From NCBI RefSeq assembly GCF_000235445.1, contig NZ_JH378830.1, forward strand, positions 218,967 to 282,966: DNA of 64,000 bases, read 5' to 3'. The position numbers were made by a program, and so were the translations under genes. Of the stretch, positions 34,439-43,296 are shown piece after piece. Within the stretch, counting starts at the first letter, position 1, and each line of letters starts with the position of its first letter. The notes under the pieces were generated by a model. It was not told the DNA's origin. It did no database searches and worked only from the letters and a program-made list of their open reading frames with translations. This stretch comes from Johnsonella ignava ATCC 51276 (lineage in GTDB: Bacteria > Bacillota > Clostridia > Lachnospirales > Lachnospiraceae).

Positions 34439-35474
34439 TATAGAAAATAAAAATTCGTCAAAAAAGAAAAATAAAACAACTCCTTTTATATTAAGATTAT
34501 TATGTAAATGTCTCTTTATATTTGTATTAATTACATCTGTTTTTTTAGCTATACATAATGTAAGAGAAACAGTATTGTATATAATGGAAGATCAAAAAGC
34601 GGTTATAGAAATGGATAAGGTAAATGACTTTATATTTGGTAAATATGATTGCAGATTAAAGGAGATAAGAAAATATAAATATTTTATTATCCCTATACTA
34701 AATGATAACGATTTTATAACTTTAAGAGACTGTATCGTGAAGTTGAAAAATGGGAAAAAAATCAATCTTAAATATGTTTTAACAGTAGATGATTTTCCGG
34801 ATAAATTTAAATATACTGATGCATATGATTTGAGGGCAGATTACTATTTGCCATTTAGAGATAGAAGAAGGGCTGAAAAAGAGTGTGATTTATTATTAAA
34901 GGAAGAGGGCATGGAATACAATATAGTAAATTCGGGAATTTTTTATTGTCCTTCAGCGGACGGTTCGGAGGAATCTAATTTAATAGTGCTTGATGCCAAG
35001 GAATATTTTTCAAAGGTTCATAACAGTGATGAATATTTTGTCAGTATAGAAGAGGCTTTAAAAGAATGCCATGATTTAAGATATGCACCTGATATAATAA
35101 AAAATATATATCTGGTTTTAAAAAAAGATGAGTATGAAGGGGGATATAGACTGTGTTATATGACTGCTCCCCAAGGGATAGAAGGATACCTTGTAGAAGC
35201 GGATGTTAAAGTAAATACTGACGGTATGTTTTGTGTTAAATCGGCAAAGGTATTCAAATATGAGAAAGACTGGGTAAACAATGCGAGGTATTCATTTGAC
35301 AAATCAGAGGCGGAAAATAAATCCGGCGGTTTTACGGGAGATGACAGGCTTAATGAAGTTCTGAAAGAATATGACCCGGAGGCAGCGCTGAGGATAACGG
35401 AAATACCTATGGATGATAGAATTATATATTTTTGGCAAATGTATTATCCGAATAGGAAATACGGTATCCCGTAA
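34431..35474 (+). CDS. Unrecognised single-helix membrane protein in RHS-like locus
   Basis: The 347-residue protein has a Lys/Asn-rich leader, one helix (about residues 18-43) and a long soluble domain rich in Asp/Glu/Tyr. It ends WQMYYPNRKYGIP, after which the DNA continues directly into an RHS-core fragment, so the original C-terminus may have been cut by recombination. It overlaps the preceding gene by eight bases. The family is unknown to me; position suggests an RHS-associated protein. Confidence 0.6.
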   Translation: MNNIENKNSSKKKNKTTPFILRLLCKCLFIFVLITSVFLAIHNVRETVLYIMEDQKAVIEMDKVNDFIFGKYDCRLKEIRKYKYFIIPILNDNDFITLRDCIVKLKNGKKINLKYVLTVDDFPDKFKYTDAYDLRADYYLPFRDRRRAEKECDLLLKEEGMEYNIVNSGIFYCPSADGSEESNLIVLDAKEYFSKVHNSDEYFVSIEEALKECHDLRYAPDIIKNIYLVLKKDEYEGGYRLCYMTAPQGIEGYLVEADVKVNTDGMFCVKSAKVFKYEKDWVNNARYSFDKSEAENKSGGFTGDDRLNEVLKEYDPEAALRITEIPMDDRIIYFWQMYYPNRKYGIP

Positions 35475-35730
35475 ATATGGTTCTGTAGGTAATGTAATCA
35501 GGGTTGACGGTTTTATGCTGAAAACACTCTATACATATGATAGATAGTATAGGAAGAATCTTATGTACTGTCTTACAAAGGATAGACTTGGCAGTACAGT
35601 TATGGCAAAGGATACTGAAGGTGAAGTCGTATCCGGAATATACTATAATGCCTGGGGTGAGCCTGTAAGTACATATACAAGAACCGAATTTGAAAAAAGT
35701 GTACTCAAGAATGGAGAGGTATTTAAATGA
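35475..35730 (+). pseudogene. RHS core C-terminal remnant with in-frame stop
   Basis: One frame reads KYGSVGNVIRV and LKTLYTYDR, meets TAG at 35545-35547, and continues MYCLTKDRLGSTVMAKDTEG, YYNAWGEPVSTYTR and NGEVFK to TGA at 35728-35730. DRLGSTVMAKDTEGEV...YYNAWGEP is the canonical RHS core end (the 'DxxGS...YDxWGE' segment). The stop overlaps the following ATG as ATGA, the classic toxin-immunity junction. The tip seems to have been lost, as the core runs almost directly into the immunity-like gene. Confidence 0.75.
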
Positions 35731-36488
35731 AAAAGATTATAAAGCCTATGCTTGCTCTTTTACTAATAGTAATAGGAGTAATTGTATTAGTGAAGATAAA
35801 TAGAACATGGACATTGAATCCCGAACAAAATATGAATGAAGCATCGGAGCTGAAATACGAACAAAATCTGAGTGAAACATCAGCACTGAATTCTAAGAAA
35901 AATCTGAATGTGGAATATTTTATCAATAACATTGATTCAGATACGACCTATGAAGATCTGGAACGGGAGATAGGTCCATTTACCGGTTCTATAGGATCTG
36001 GAATTGTCAGAGACTATTATAAGGCGGAAGATCTGGTTTTTTTAGATAATTGGTTACTTGGAAGTTCAACTAAAGGTCCTGTTATTTTTGAAGTGGAAGA
36101 TATTTCTGAAAATTATAAGGGTTTGATTATGTATATTGAAAAAAATTTTAAAAGTACTGAATATATAAAGAAACTTTTTGCTGAGAAAAAAATTATTTCA
36201 GATGTAGATAAAATAGAAATAAAGCCAAGACAATTTTTTGATTTAAATGATGAATATACATATGAAGACATAGAAAATTTATATGGGAAACCTCATGGTA
36301 TAACTGATAATAACAGAATATACTATCATATTAATTCATACTATGTATTTTTCCCGGTTGATTTCTTTTCTAATCCTGAAAGTAAGCTGAATTATATAGA
36401 TTTATATTCAGAGGATGGAAAGTTCAAATGTCGTATACAATATGCACCTAGATTTCTAAATAACTCATCGAATTTATTTTTAGATTAA
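35727..36488 (+). CDS. Membrane-anchored immunity-like protein, family A (copy 2)
   Basis: The 253-residue protein is closely similar to the one at 30772: the same helix (MKKIIKPMLALLLIVIGVIV), a linker with two 12-residue repeats instead of three, and the two alpha/beta units (SDTTYEDLEREIGPFTG and YTYEDIENLYGKPHGITDNN). Most variation lies in the middle (ENYKGLIMYIEKNF region and the preceding loop), as expected if that surface recognises a partner. GGAGAGG precedes the ATG, and the start overlaps the RHS remnant stop. Confidence 0.72.
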   Translation: MKKIIKPMLALLLIVIGVIVLVKINRTWTLNPEQNMNEASELKYEQNLSETSALNSKKNLNVEYFINNIDSDTTYEDLEREIGPFTGSIGSGIVRDYYKAEDLVFLDNWLLGSSTKGPVIFEVEDISENYKGLIMYIEKNFKSTEYIKKLFAEKKIISDVDKIEIKPRQFFDLNDEYTYEDIENLYGKPHGITDNNRIYYHINSYYVFFPVDFFSNPESKLNYIDLYSEDGKFKCRIQYAPRFLNNSSNLFLD

Positions 36489-36638
36489 GACTTAATGTGT
36501 CGGGATGTAAATGATGGTATAGCAGATCATTACTGTAATAACATGCCTAAAATACTGAAAATAGATTTGATAAAGATCATTATAAGTATTTCCTGTGTGA
36601 AATTGCATGGGGTTTATGTTATTACTATATGGTTTTGA

Positions 36639-36878
36639 ACAGATGTAATAGGAATAAAATCTGAAAAGTATCATCCGAACTTATCGGGTGAATATGCGGT
36701 TTTACCGGTAGTTAATCCTGATGATGAGTATTATCGGTATCGGCAAAATAGTGATGGAACATGGTCTCATAAACCGGGTTCGATAAAGGTTATTAAAGGA
36801 GTAAAAAATCCTAAAAAAGATGCAAAGAAAAGAGGGTATAAATATGACTTGGGATTTTATTATATCAACAAAAAATAA
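36639..36878 (+). pseudogene. Tip remnant (YHWY domain, copy 3)
   Basis: An open frame without a start codon reads EKYHPNLSGEYAVLPVVNPD, YRQNSDGTWSHKPG and GYKYDLGFYYINKK to TAA at 36876-36878. It is the same domain piece as at 31811 but without the one-base loss there. YHWY has become YYRY, so a likely functional His is changed. Its last 35 bases overlap the next gene out of frame, exactly as in the first module. Confidence 0.6.
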
Positions 36879-37230
36879 ATACCTGAAAAGAAAGAGTATA
36901 AAAATATTATCATTAATTTTATTTATTGTATTATTATTTATGTTAATATTTTTATATAAAAGGTATGATATGTATAAAATTGATGCTGCAACAAAGCATA
37001 AATTTGAATCACTGATGGGGAAGCCACGTGATGAAGTATTATTAACACTAGGCGATCCGGATGACTGGGAAGGATATGGAATGTTACATCCTGTGTATAT
37101 TTTAGATAATGGTACAAAGATAGAACTTTTTTTCGGATATAACAGTGAAGTACAAAATAACATGCTATGTGAAATAACGTATAAAAAAAATGAAAAGATT
37201 ATTCGTGATGTAGAGGTAGAAGATTATTAG
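36844..37230 (+). CDS. Immunity-like membrane protein, family B
   Basis: The start is ATG 36844 (an ATG at 36820 in the same frame lies inside the tip remnant). The 128-residue protein has a short Lys-rich leader, one strong helix (about residues 20-37) and a small domain, HKFESLMGKPRDEVLLTLGD then HPVYILDNGTKIELFFGY, that again resembles a BamE/SmpA-like unit. It matches the first 125 residues of the chimera at 32018 and ends EVEDY. I infer an immunity role from its overlap with a tip remnant. Confidence 0.68.
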   Translation: MTWDFIISTKNKYLKRKSIKILSLILFIVLLFMLIFLYKRYDMYKIDAATKHKFESLMGKPRDEVLLTLGDPDDWEGYGMLHPVYILDNGTKIELFFGYNSEVQNNMLCEITYKKNEKIIRDVEVEDY

Positions 37231-37291
37231 AAAATTAAATATTAAAAAATAGTTAATTTAGATATAGAGGAGAGGTATTTAAATTAAAAAA

Positions 37292-38018
37292 ATGATAAAG
37301 CTAAAGCATATGCTTGCTCTTTTATTAATAATAATAGGAGTAATTGTACTGATGAATATAAATAGAACCTGGACATTTAACCCTGAAAAAAAATCTGAAT
37401 GAAGTATCGGAGCTGCAATCCGAACAAAATTTGAATAAAACATCGGCACTTGACCTTAAGAAAAATCTGAATGTGGAATATTTTATCAATGACATTGATT
37501 CAGATACTACATTTGAGGATTTGGAACGGGAAATAGGACATCCTAGCGGAATGTGGGGGTCAGGCGTATCAATATTATACTATAATGTTGGTGATTTGAT
37601 TATTTCAGAAGACATGAGTACAGTATTTAGCGAGGATGCTAGAATAAGAATATTAATTATAAGAGATAAAGATAGAAAATATAAATGTAAACTTGTATAT
37701 AAAACTCCTGATACAAGCAATACGCAAGATATAAAAAAATTTTTTGAAGAAAAAGAAGATATTAATTCTGTTGATAAAAAAGAAATAGAGATAAGTCAGT
37801 TATTTAATTTAAATAATAAATATGCGTATAAAGATATAGTGAACTTATATGGAGAACCTAATGGTATAATAGATTGTAACAGAATATTTTATCATATAAA
37901 TTCGTATTATATATTTTTTCCGATGAAATTTTTGCCCGATTCAAAAGTTTATTTAAAATATATATTGATATATAATGAAAACGGAGACTTCAAATGTTCA
38001 GTGTATTATGACAACTGA
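37292..38018 (+). pseudogene. Immunity-like protein, family A (copy 3), frameshifted in an A8 run
   Basis: The GGAGAGG site is kept, but the paralogue's ATG is ATT at 37283; the next in-frame ATG is 37292. The frame then stops at 37400-37402 because the A8 run at 37386-37393 has one A too many. Removing it restores NLNEVSELQSEQNLNKTSAL and the rest of the protein (open from 37431). The body has diverged from copies 1 and 2 (GHPSGMWGSGVSILYYNVGD) but keeps NLYGEPNGI. Slippage could restore it only together with the altered start. Confidence 0.65.
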
Positions 38019-38302
38019 TTATCAATATTATTAATAATAAATAATAGAAATAATTGTATTAATGTTGAGTATATTTTATGATTAAAACTTAGTGTGTCGG
38101 GATGTAAATGATGATATAGCATATCATCACTGTAATAATCAATAAAGCTGAAGATGGATATTTGAGATATGCTGTAAAGTACCGATTGATTTTGCAATAA
38201 ACTGCTTGACATTAAAGACCTTTTAACTTATACTACTTGAGGCGGTTGAGAAAAGCGAAAAGTTTTAACCTCAACAGCATATGTGTGCAGAAGCACAGGT
38301 AT
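38019..38302. other. Intergenic tail of the RHS-like region
   Basis: Bases 38060-38180 repeat the end and 3' spacer of the first family A gene (TATATTTTATGATTAAAAC, then TGTGTCGGGATGTAAATGAT), so a further module copy once ended here. The promoter at 38206-38234 and a short stem (GTTGAG/CTCAAC) precede the tRNA genes. No intact gene is present. Confidence 0.5.
38206..38234 (+). promoter_or_regulatory. tRNA cluster promoter
   Basis: TTGACA (38206-38211) and TATACT (38229-38234) are 17 bases apart, near-consensus for the housekeeping sigma factor, about 68 bases before the first tRNA. No gene lies between, so it drives the three tRNA genes. Confidence 0.8.
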
Positions 38303-38376
38303 CGAGGCGTGGCTCAGTTTGGTAGAGCGCAGCGTTCGGGACGCTGAGGCCGCAAGTTCAAATCTTGTCGCCTCGA
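38303..38376 (+). tRNA. tRNA-Pro (anticodon CGG)
   Basis: The cloverleaf folds with acceptor CGAGGCG/CGCCTCG, D-stem GCTC/GAGC, anticodon stem CAGCG/CGCTG around TTCGGGA, and T-stem GCAAG/CTTGT. The anticodon CGG reads CCG. CCA is not encoded. Confidence 0.93.
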
Positions 38377-38386
38377 TTTATTTTAA

Positions 38387-38458
38387 GGCCAATTGGTCAA
38401 GCGGCTAAGACGGCGCCCTCTCACGGCGCAAACCCGGGTTCGATTCCCGGATTGGTCA
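38387..38458 (+). tRNA. tRNA-Glu (anticodon CTC)
   Basis: Acceptor GGCCAAT/ATTGGTC has one G-T pair, the anticodon stem GCGCC/GGCGC holds CTCTCAC, and the T-arm is CCGGG TTCGATT CCCGG. The anticodon CTC reads GAG. CCA is not encoded. It is 10 bases after tRNA-Pro. Confidence 0.92.
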
Positions 38459-38494
38459 TGTAGATGCTTTGGGTTTATTCCCAGAGCATTTTGT

Positions 38495-38567
38495 GCTTAT
38501 GTGGCGCAGCTGGTAGCGCAACTCATTCGTAATGAGTAGGTCGCCGGTTCGAATCCGGCCATGAGCT
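38495..38567 (+). tRNA. tRNA-Thr (anticodon CGT)
   Basis: Acceptor GCTTATG/CATGAGC has one T-G pair, the D-stem is GCGC/GCGC, the anticodon stem ACTCA/TGAGT holds TTCGTAA, and the T-arm is GCCGG TTCGAAT CCGGC. The anticodon CGT reads ACG. CCA is not encoded. Confidence 0.93.
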
Positions 38568-38620
38568 TTAGGATGTCAACAGATTGGAGATTTTGTATGG
38601 CACCGCACATTATACTATTC

Positions 38621-38662
38621 AAACTCCTGGTCATTACAGTGCGGACCGGGAGTTTATTTTTT
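38621..38662 (+). terminator. Terminator after the tRNA cluster
   Basis: AAACTCCTGGTC and GACCGGGAGTTT form a 12-base stem with one wobble pair and an 11-base loop, followed by ATTTTTT. This is a strong intrinsic terminator. Confidence 0.9.
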
Positions 38663-38742
38663 AGGTTTTTAAAATGATATACTGCTTTATAATAATAAAT
38701 GAAAGGGAAAATCTAATTTAAGTTTTAATAAGGAATCAGCAT

Positions 38743-40242
38743 ATGAAAAAAATTGATGAAGGCTGGATTGCCGCTCTTGCACCAAATGCAAATGCCGTTT
38801 CAAATGCCAAAAAGATATCTTTACAGGGCGGATTTATAAAAAGGATGAGAGCCGGGGATGATTCATTATACTTGGGGGAGTGTAAAGGAAGCGGAAAGTC
38901 GGCTTATACAGTTTCAGCGGATTTTATAGATGAATCGGCACCGGTTTTCAGGTGCAGCTGTCCAAGCAGACAGCTGCCGTGTAAGCATAGTATTGCCCTT
39001 CTGTTTGAAATTAATTCGGGTCGTGAGTTTGAAATAACTGAAATACCCGAGGATATAATTCAAAAAAGGCAAAAACTTGAAACAAGGCGAAAAAAGAAAG
39101 AGGCAACTTCAGATAATGAACAAAAAGGCGATATGTCTGAAGTATCGGATTTGGCAGATGTAAAGGAAAAGACTTCAAAAAAAACAGTATCAAAGGCTGC
39201 AAGAACAAAAAAGATAAAAAAACAGCTTGAGGGACTTGAGCTTATAAGAAAACTAATGAATAGCCTTATGCAGAATGGATTAGGATCTATGGGAAGTGTG
39301 TCATTAAAGGATTATAAATCACTTTCAAAGCAGTTAGGTGATTATTATCTGCCGGGACCGGCAATTTTATTTAACAGGCTTATACTTGAGATTGAAAATT
39401 TCCATAGAGATAGTGATGTTATACATTATACAAATGCGGTTGAAGTGCTGAAAAGACTCAGATCCCTTGAAAAAAAATCGGAAGAATACCTTAAAGAAAT
39501 GCTTGAAAATGATGATATAAGGAAAGATAATGATATATTATATGAGGCATTGGGAGGTGTCTGGAAGCTTGAACAGTTAAATACTCTTGGACTTAAAAAA
39601 GAAAATGTCAGGTTAATTCAGCTTTCATTTGAAGTTGTTTTTGATGAGGCAAGAAGGGAATTTATAGATATAGGCTATTGGATGGATCTTGAAAGAGGCG
39701 ATATATCATTTACTGCAAACTATCGCCCTGTAAAGGCACTTAAATATGTAAAGCAGGAGGATTCATGTTTTTCAGTTCTGGATATATCCGTTTTAAGCTG
39801 CTACCCCGGAGGTATAAATAAAAGGATAAGATGGGACAGTGTAAAATTTAATGAGCCTGTTAATGAGGATTTTAAGACAGTAAAAAGCTTTGCATACAAG
39901 GATTTTGATACTGCCATGAAATCGGTTAAAAATGAAATTAAAAATATTTTATCAGAAAATGAATGTGCGGTATGTATTCATTTTGATGAAATTCTTTTAC
40001 TAAAAAGGGCAGATTCGGAAAATACCGTACTTCTTAAAGATTACAGCGGTAAATATATAGAGCTTAAAGACAGTAAAAAAGGTGCAAATTCGGTACTTTC
40101 TCTTTATATGCTTCCTGACAGAACTTTTTTACATGATCAGGTTATTTTTGGAAAAGTATCTTATGATAAGTCAAGCAGGAGAATGTACATGGTGCCGTGC
40201 AGCATAATTACTGATCAGGGCATACTTAGACTTGAGTATTAG
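38743..40242 (+). CDS. SWIM zinc-finger domain protein
   Basis: The 499-residue protein carries a SWIM motif CSCPSRQLPCKH (Cys71, Cys73, Cys80, His82), followed by a Lys-rich coiled stretch (about residues 105-160) and a long alpha/beta C-terminal region without motifs I know. SWIM domains bind DNA or protein. In other bacteria such proteins are encoded with HEAT-repeat, MoxR-type ATPase and VWA proteins; here only the HEAT-like partner follows, 63 bases downstream. Confidence 0.85.
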   Translation: MKKIDEGWIAALAPNANAVSNAKKISLQGGFIKRMRAGDDSLYLGECKGSGKSAYTVSADFIDESAPVFRCSCPSRQLPCKHSIALLFEINSGREFEITEIPEDIIQKRQKLETRRKKKEATSDNEQKGDMSEVSDLADVKEKTSKKTVSKAARTKKIKKQLEGLELIRKLMNSLMQNGLGSMGSVSLKDYKSLSKQLGDYYLPGPAILFNRLILEIENFHRDSDVIHYTNAVEVLKRLRSLEKKSEEYLKEMLENDDIRKDNDILYEALGGVWKLEQLNTLGLKKENVRLIQLSFEVVFDEARREFIDIGYWMDLERGDISFTANYRPVKALKYVKQEDSCFSVLDISVLSCYPGGINKRIRWDSVKFNEPVNEDFKTVKSFAYKDFDTAMKSVKNEIKNILSENECAVCIHFDEILLLKRADSENTVLLKDYSGKYIELKDSKKGANSVLSLYMLPDRTFLHDQVIFGKVSYDKSSRRMYMVPCSIITDQGILRLEY

Positions 40243-40305
40243 TATAATATTTGCTGATTGATTAGACAGTATTTTTAAAATAAAATTATTTCAGGAGGAT
40301 AATAT

Positions 40306-42216
40306 ATGAATTTAGAAGCTTTGTATGAGCTTCGTACAAGGCTTGAAGACTCCGCCGTTGCAGGAATTAAACTTCTGGCTGAGGACTTCAGGCTAAAACG
40401 TGCAGTTGATAAAATAGAGTCTTATACAGCGGTTGCACCTGTATTTAAGCAGATCTATGACATGTGCTTAAAACTTACAGGCAGTGCAGATAATGACGGT
40501 GAAAGCAAAGCGGAGCTTCTTCTTGATGTACTTGCTCTTGTAGATGCGGTGCTTTGTACACAGGGCGGATTTTACTCTATTGATGAAAAAGATAATTTAT
40601 CGTATATTGATACCTCATTAAACAGCGGTGAAACATTTAGGCAGTTTCCTTACAGCCGTCTAAAGCCTGTGATTGATGCTTTTTCTTCAGAAGGTTCAGG
40701 CAGATATGCTATTATTGCAAATGCACATGAGAAAGAACCTGAGATTTTTAAAGATTTCAGGATGAAATACTGGATGGTATATGCACTTGGAGACAGTTAC
40801 AGTGAAACCGCACAGATGGTTGAGGGCTGGCTTAAAAACGAAGGAAAAGGTATATGTCCGCTTTTAAAAAAAGACTTTGACCCTAAGGGGAAGAAAGATA
40901 TGGTAAGGCGGCTTGAGATCATTTCAGAGATTTCAGGAGAGGAAGAAAATGATTTTTACAAATCACTTGTTCATGATGCCGATGCTGCTAAAGAAGTGCG
41001 TGAAGCTGCGATACATGCACTTAGATATGACCCTGCAAATGAAGAACTTTTAATTGCTCTTACAGGGAGTGAAAAAGGGAAATGCAAAGAGGCGGCACTG
41101 GCTTCACTTTCACATATGAACGGAGAAGAAGCCATGCAATGCTGGAAAAAGGCAATTTCAAAAAAGCCTGAGGTTTTATCGGCACTTCTTCATAGTTCTA
41201 CCCGGACGTGGGTAGGTGTGCTTCTTGGTGAACAGATTAAAAAGCAGCTTGAAAAGCTTGACAGTTATAAAAATATTGCTGATAATAAGGAAACTGCCGG
41301 GTTAAAAAAGAAAGACATTGAGATACTTGATGCACTGTGGGATGCTTTTACAGGCAAGGCTGTGACTGAAACGGCGGATTATGCTCTTATAGCATATAAA
41401 TATATTCCTCAAAGAGTTGTAAACTCATTAAATATTTCAATGATTGTAAATCCTGATAAGTTATTTTTTGATACGGCAGAAAGACTTTATAAAGAATACA
41501 AAGATGCCTGCGTTGAGTCTGCATTTGCTGCCGATTTGCTTACCATGCCTGCCGTGGATGTATATGAAAAGTATAAGGAATACTTTAATAAGTCAATTAT
41601 AAATCATATAATTGCGGTTAAAAAAGATGAAACAGGTATTATAAATTGTTTTATAAGGCTTAAATATGATGAAGATAAAAAATGCTATATGTTGGCATGT
41701 TCAAAACGTAAGCATTATATTAAAACTGTTGAGAAACCTATATTTGAAGCTCTTGATATACGCTGGTATGATTTACTGCTTAATTATAAAAATACAGAAG
41801 CAAAAAGATATACCAATGGTTGGAATCTGTATGGAAATGCTTTTTATGAAATGGCGGCACAGCTTTATAATCCGTTTTATGAGGGGCTTAATGAAATGTA
41901 TGGAAAATTTTTTTATAACCATGCTTTGGGAAAACATGCCACTCCAGAACATGTACGTTTGCTGAAACGATGTGATTGGAAGGAATATAAAAATATACTT
42001 TCAAGTCTTGACGTTAGTAAAAACAGCAAAACTGCAAACTCATATTATGTATCCGAGCTGTTAAAAGAACTTCCGATGTCCTCACAAGAGCTTGCACAGG
42101 AGCTTGACAAGCTTCTTGAAAAGGGCAGGGATATTTATGTAGGATATAGGGCAGCATGGAGAGAATGGAGCGACAAACTTAAAAACGGTGCCGGACTTGA
42201 TGAAATATTAGGGTAA
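40306..42216 (+). CDS. HEAT-repeat-like protein paired with the SWIM protein
   Basis: The 636-residue protein is mostly helical. Around residues 195-265 it shows HEAT/PBS-like repeats (AAKEVREAAIHALRYDPANE and KCKEAALASLSHMNGEEAMQ). The C-terminal part (YTNGWNLYGNAFYEMAAQLY) is unfamiliar. HEAT arrays act as protein scaffolds. The ribosome site is CAGGAGG. The expected MoxR ATPase and VWA partners are absent from the window. Confidence 0.75.
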   Translation: MNLEALYELRTRLEDSAVAGIKLLAEDFRLKRAVDKIESYTAVAPVFKQIYDMCLKLTGSADNDGESKAELLLDVLALVDAVLCTQGGFYSIDEKDNLSYIDTSLNSGETFRQFPYSRLKPVIDAFSSEGSGRYAIIANAHEKEPEIFKDFRMKYWMVYALGDSYSETAQMVEGWLKNEGKGICPLLKKDFDPKGKKDMVRRLEIISEISGEEENDFYKSLVHDADAAKEVREAAIHALRYDPANEELLIALTGSEKGKCKEAALASLSHMNGEEAMQCWKKAISKKPEVLSALLHSSTRTWVGVLLGEQIKKQLEKLDSYKNIADNKETAGLKKKDIEILDALWDAFTGKAVTETADYALIAYKYIPQRVVNSLNISMIVNPDKLFFDTAERLYKEYKDACVESAFAADLLTMPAVDVYEKYKEYFNKSIINHIIAVKKDETGIINCFIRLKYDEDKKCYMLACSKRKHYIKTVEKPIFEALDIRWYDLLLNYKNTEAKRYTNGWNLYGNAFYEMAAQLYNPFYEGLNEMYGKFFYNHALGKHATPEHVRLLKRCDWKEYKNILSSLDVSKNSKTANSYYVSELLKELPMSSQELAQELDKLLEKGRDIYVGYRAAWREWSDKLKNGAGLDEILG

Positions 42217-42381
42217 TATATTAATTTTTATTTATAATATATCAAATGCAGAATATCTCTTGCATGGGTTATATAAGACAAAGTATATAAATGTATATTT
42301 ACTATATATTTTATGTGTTTTATACTTTATAATTAATAATATAGCATATAAAATAAAACAAATATAAATTATTATAGAATT

Positions 42382-42984
42382 ATGAAGAAAGAATTGGATT
42401 ATTTTTATATAGGGCACTCATATGGAGGCAATCAGAGCTGGTTTTTGGATTTTTGGATGCATATAGGAGGATGTGCGGCACTTTGTGCCTGCGACAGTAT
42501 AATATTGCTTGAAAAAAATAAAATTAAGACCGGACTGTATCCTTTTAGTATAGAAAAGCTTACAAAAGGGGACTATATCAGATTCGGAAAGATGATGAAA
42601 CCTTATATAAGACCCCGACTTGGAGGTGTTGACAGGCTTGATTTATTTATTGAAGGTATAAATAATTACTTTAAGGATTTGAATTATACGGAACTTGAAG
42701 TTGAAAAATTGGAATCTGAAAATGAACAAAATTATTTTCAGGCGGCTTTCTTTTTAAAAAACTCTATAAACAAAGGTTTTCCGGTATCATTTCTGCTTCT
42801 TAAACATAAAAGCAGGGAATTTAGTCCGATTTTATGGCACTGGTTTATGATTGTCGGTTATAATGAATATGATGATGAATTATATGTTAAGGTGGCAACT
42901 TACGGAAATTGGAAATATTACTCATTTAGGAAGATGTGGAATTCAGGTTTTGATAATAATGGTGGAATGATTTTATATAAATAA
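42382..42984 (+). CDS. Small Cys/His protein, possibly papain-like (C39/BtrH-type fold)
   Basis: The 200-residue protein has no signal peptide. Cys31 sits in HIGGCAALCACDS and His153 in LWHWFMIVGYNE, followed by strand-like VKVATYGNWKYYSFRKMW. That order (Cys at the start of a helix, then HWF.IVGY) recalls peptidase C39-like and related acyltransfer folds. This is inference; I do not recognise a named family. There is no clear ribosome site, and the upstream 165 bases are very A/T-rich. Confidence 0.65.
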   Translation: MKKELDYFYIGHSYGGNQSWFLDFWMHIGGCAALCACDSIILLEKNKIKTGLYPFSIEKLTKGDYIRFGKMMKPYIRPRLGGVDRLDLFIEGINNYFKDLNYTELEVEKLESENEQNYFQAAFFLKNSINKGFPVSFLLLKHKSREFSPILWHWFMIVGYNEYDDELYVKVATYGNWKYYSFRKMWNSGFDNNGGMILYK

Positions 42985-43296
42985 AAAAAATTTGATAACT
43001 TTAAAGATTTTTAAAAAAATACTTTAAAGAAAAATACATGTATTGTAATATTTTATTAAATTATTATTAAAACTATATTTCTTTTTTTATAGTGGTGATA
43101 GTGGTACAATTTCATACATATACCGTATATATGGAGATAAAACATATATTTTCTTAACATACTCTTAACATTTGTTTTTGTAGAATTAATTGTATAGTTA
43201 GGTTTGATATAACGGTATAACAGGTATTGCAGTAATTATTTAAATTTTAGATTCGGTGGCAAAAAAGGCTTTGTTTTTGCTTTTATATTATGACGT

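Noticed and set aside
38303..38567. tRNA genes as an integration site for a genomic island
   Set aside because: No integrase, no second copy of a tRNA 3' end and no mobility genes are present on either side.
41666..41965. 99-residue frame inside the HEAT-like gene
   Set aside because: It is an alternate-frame shadow of well-conserved coding sequence.
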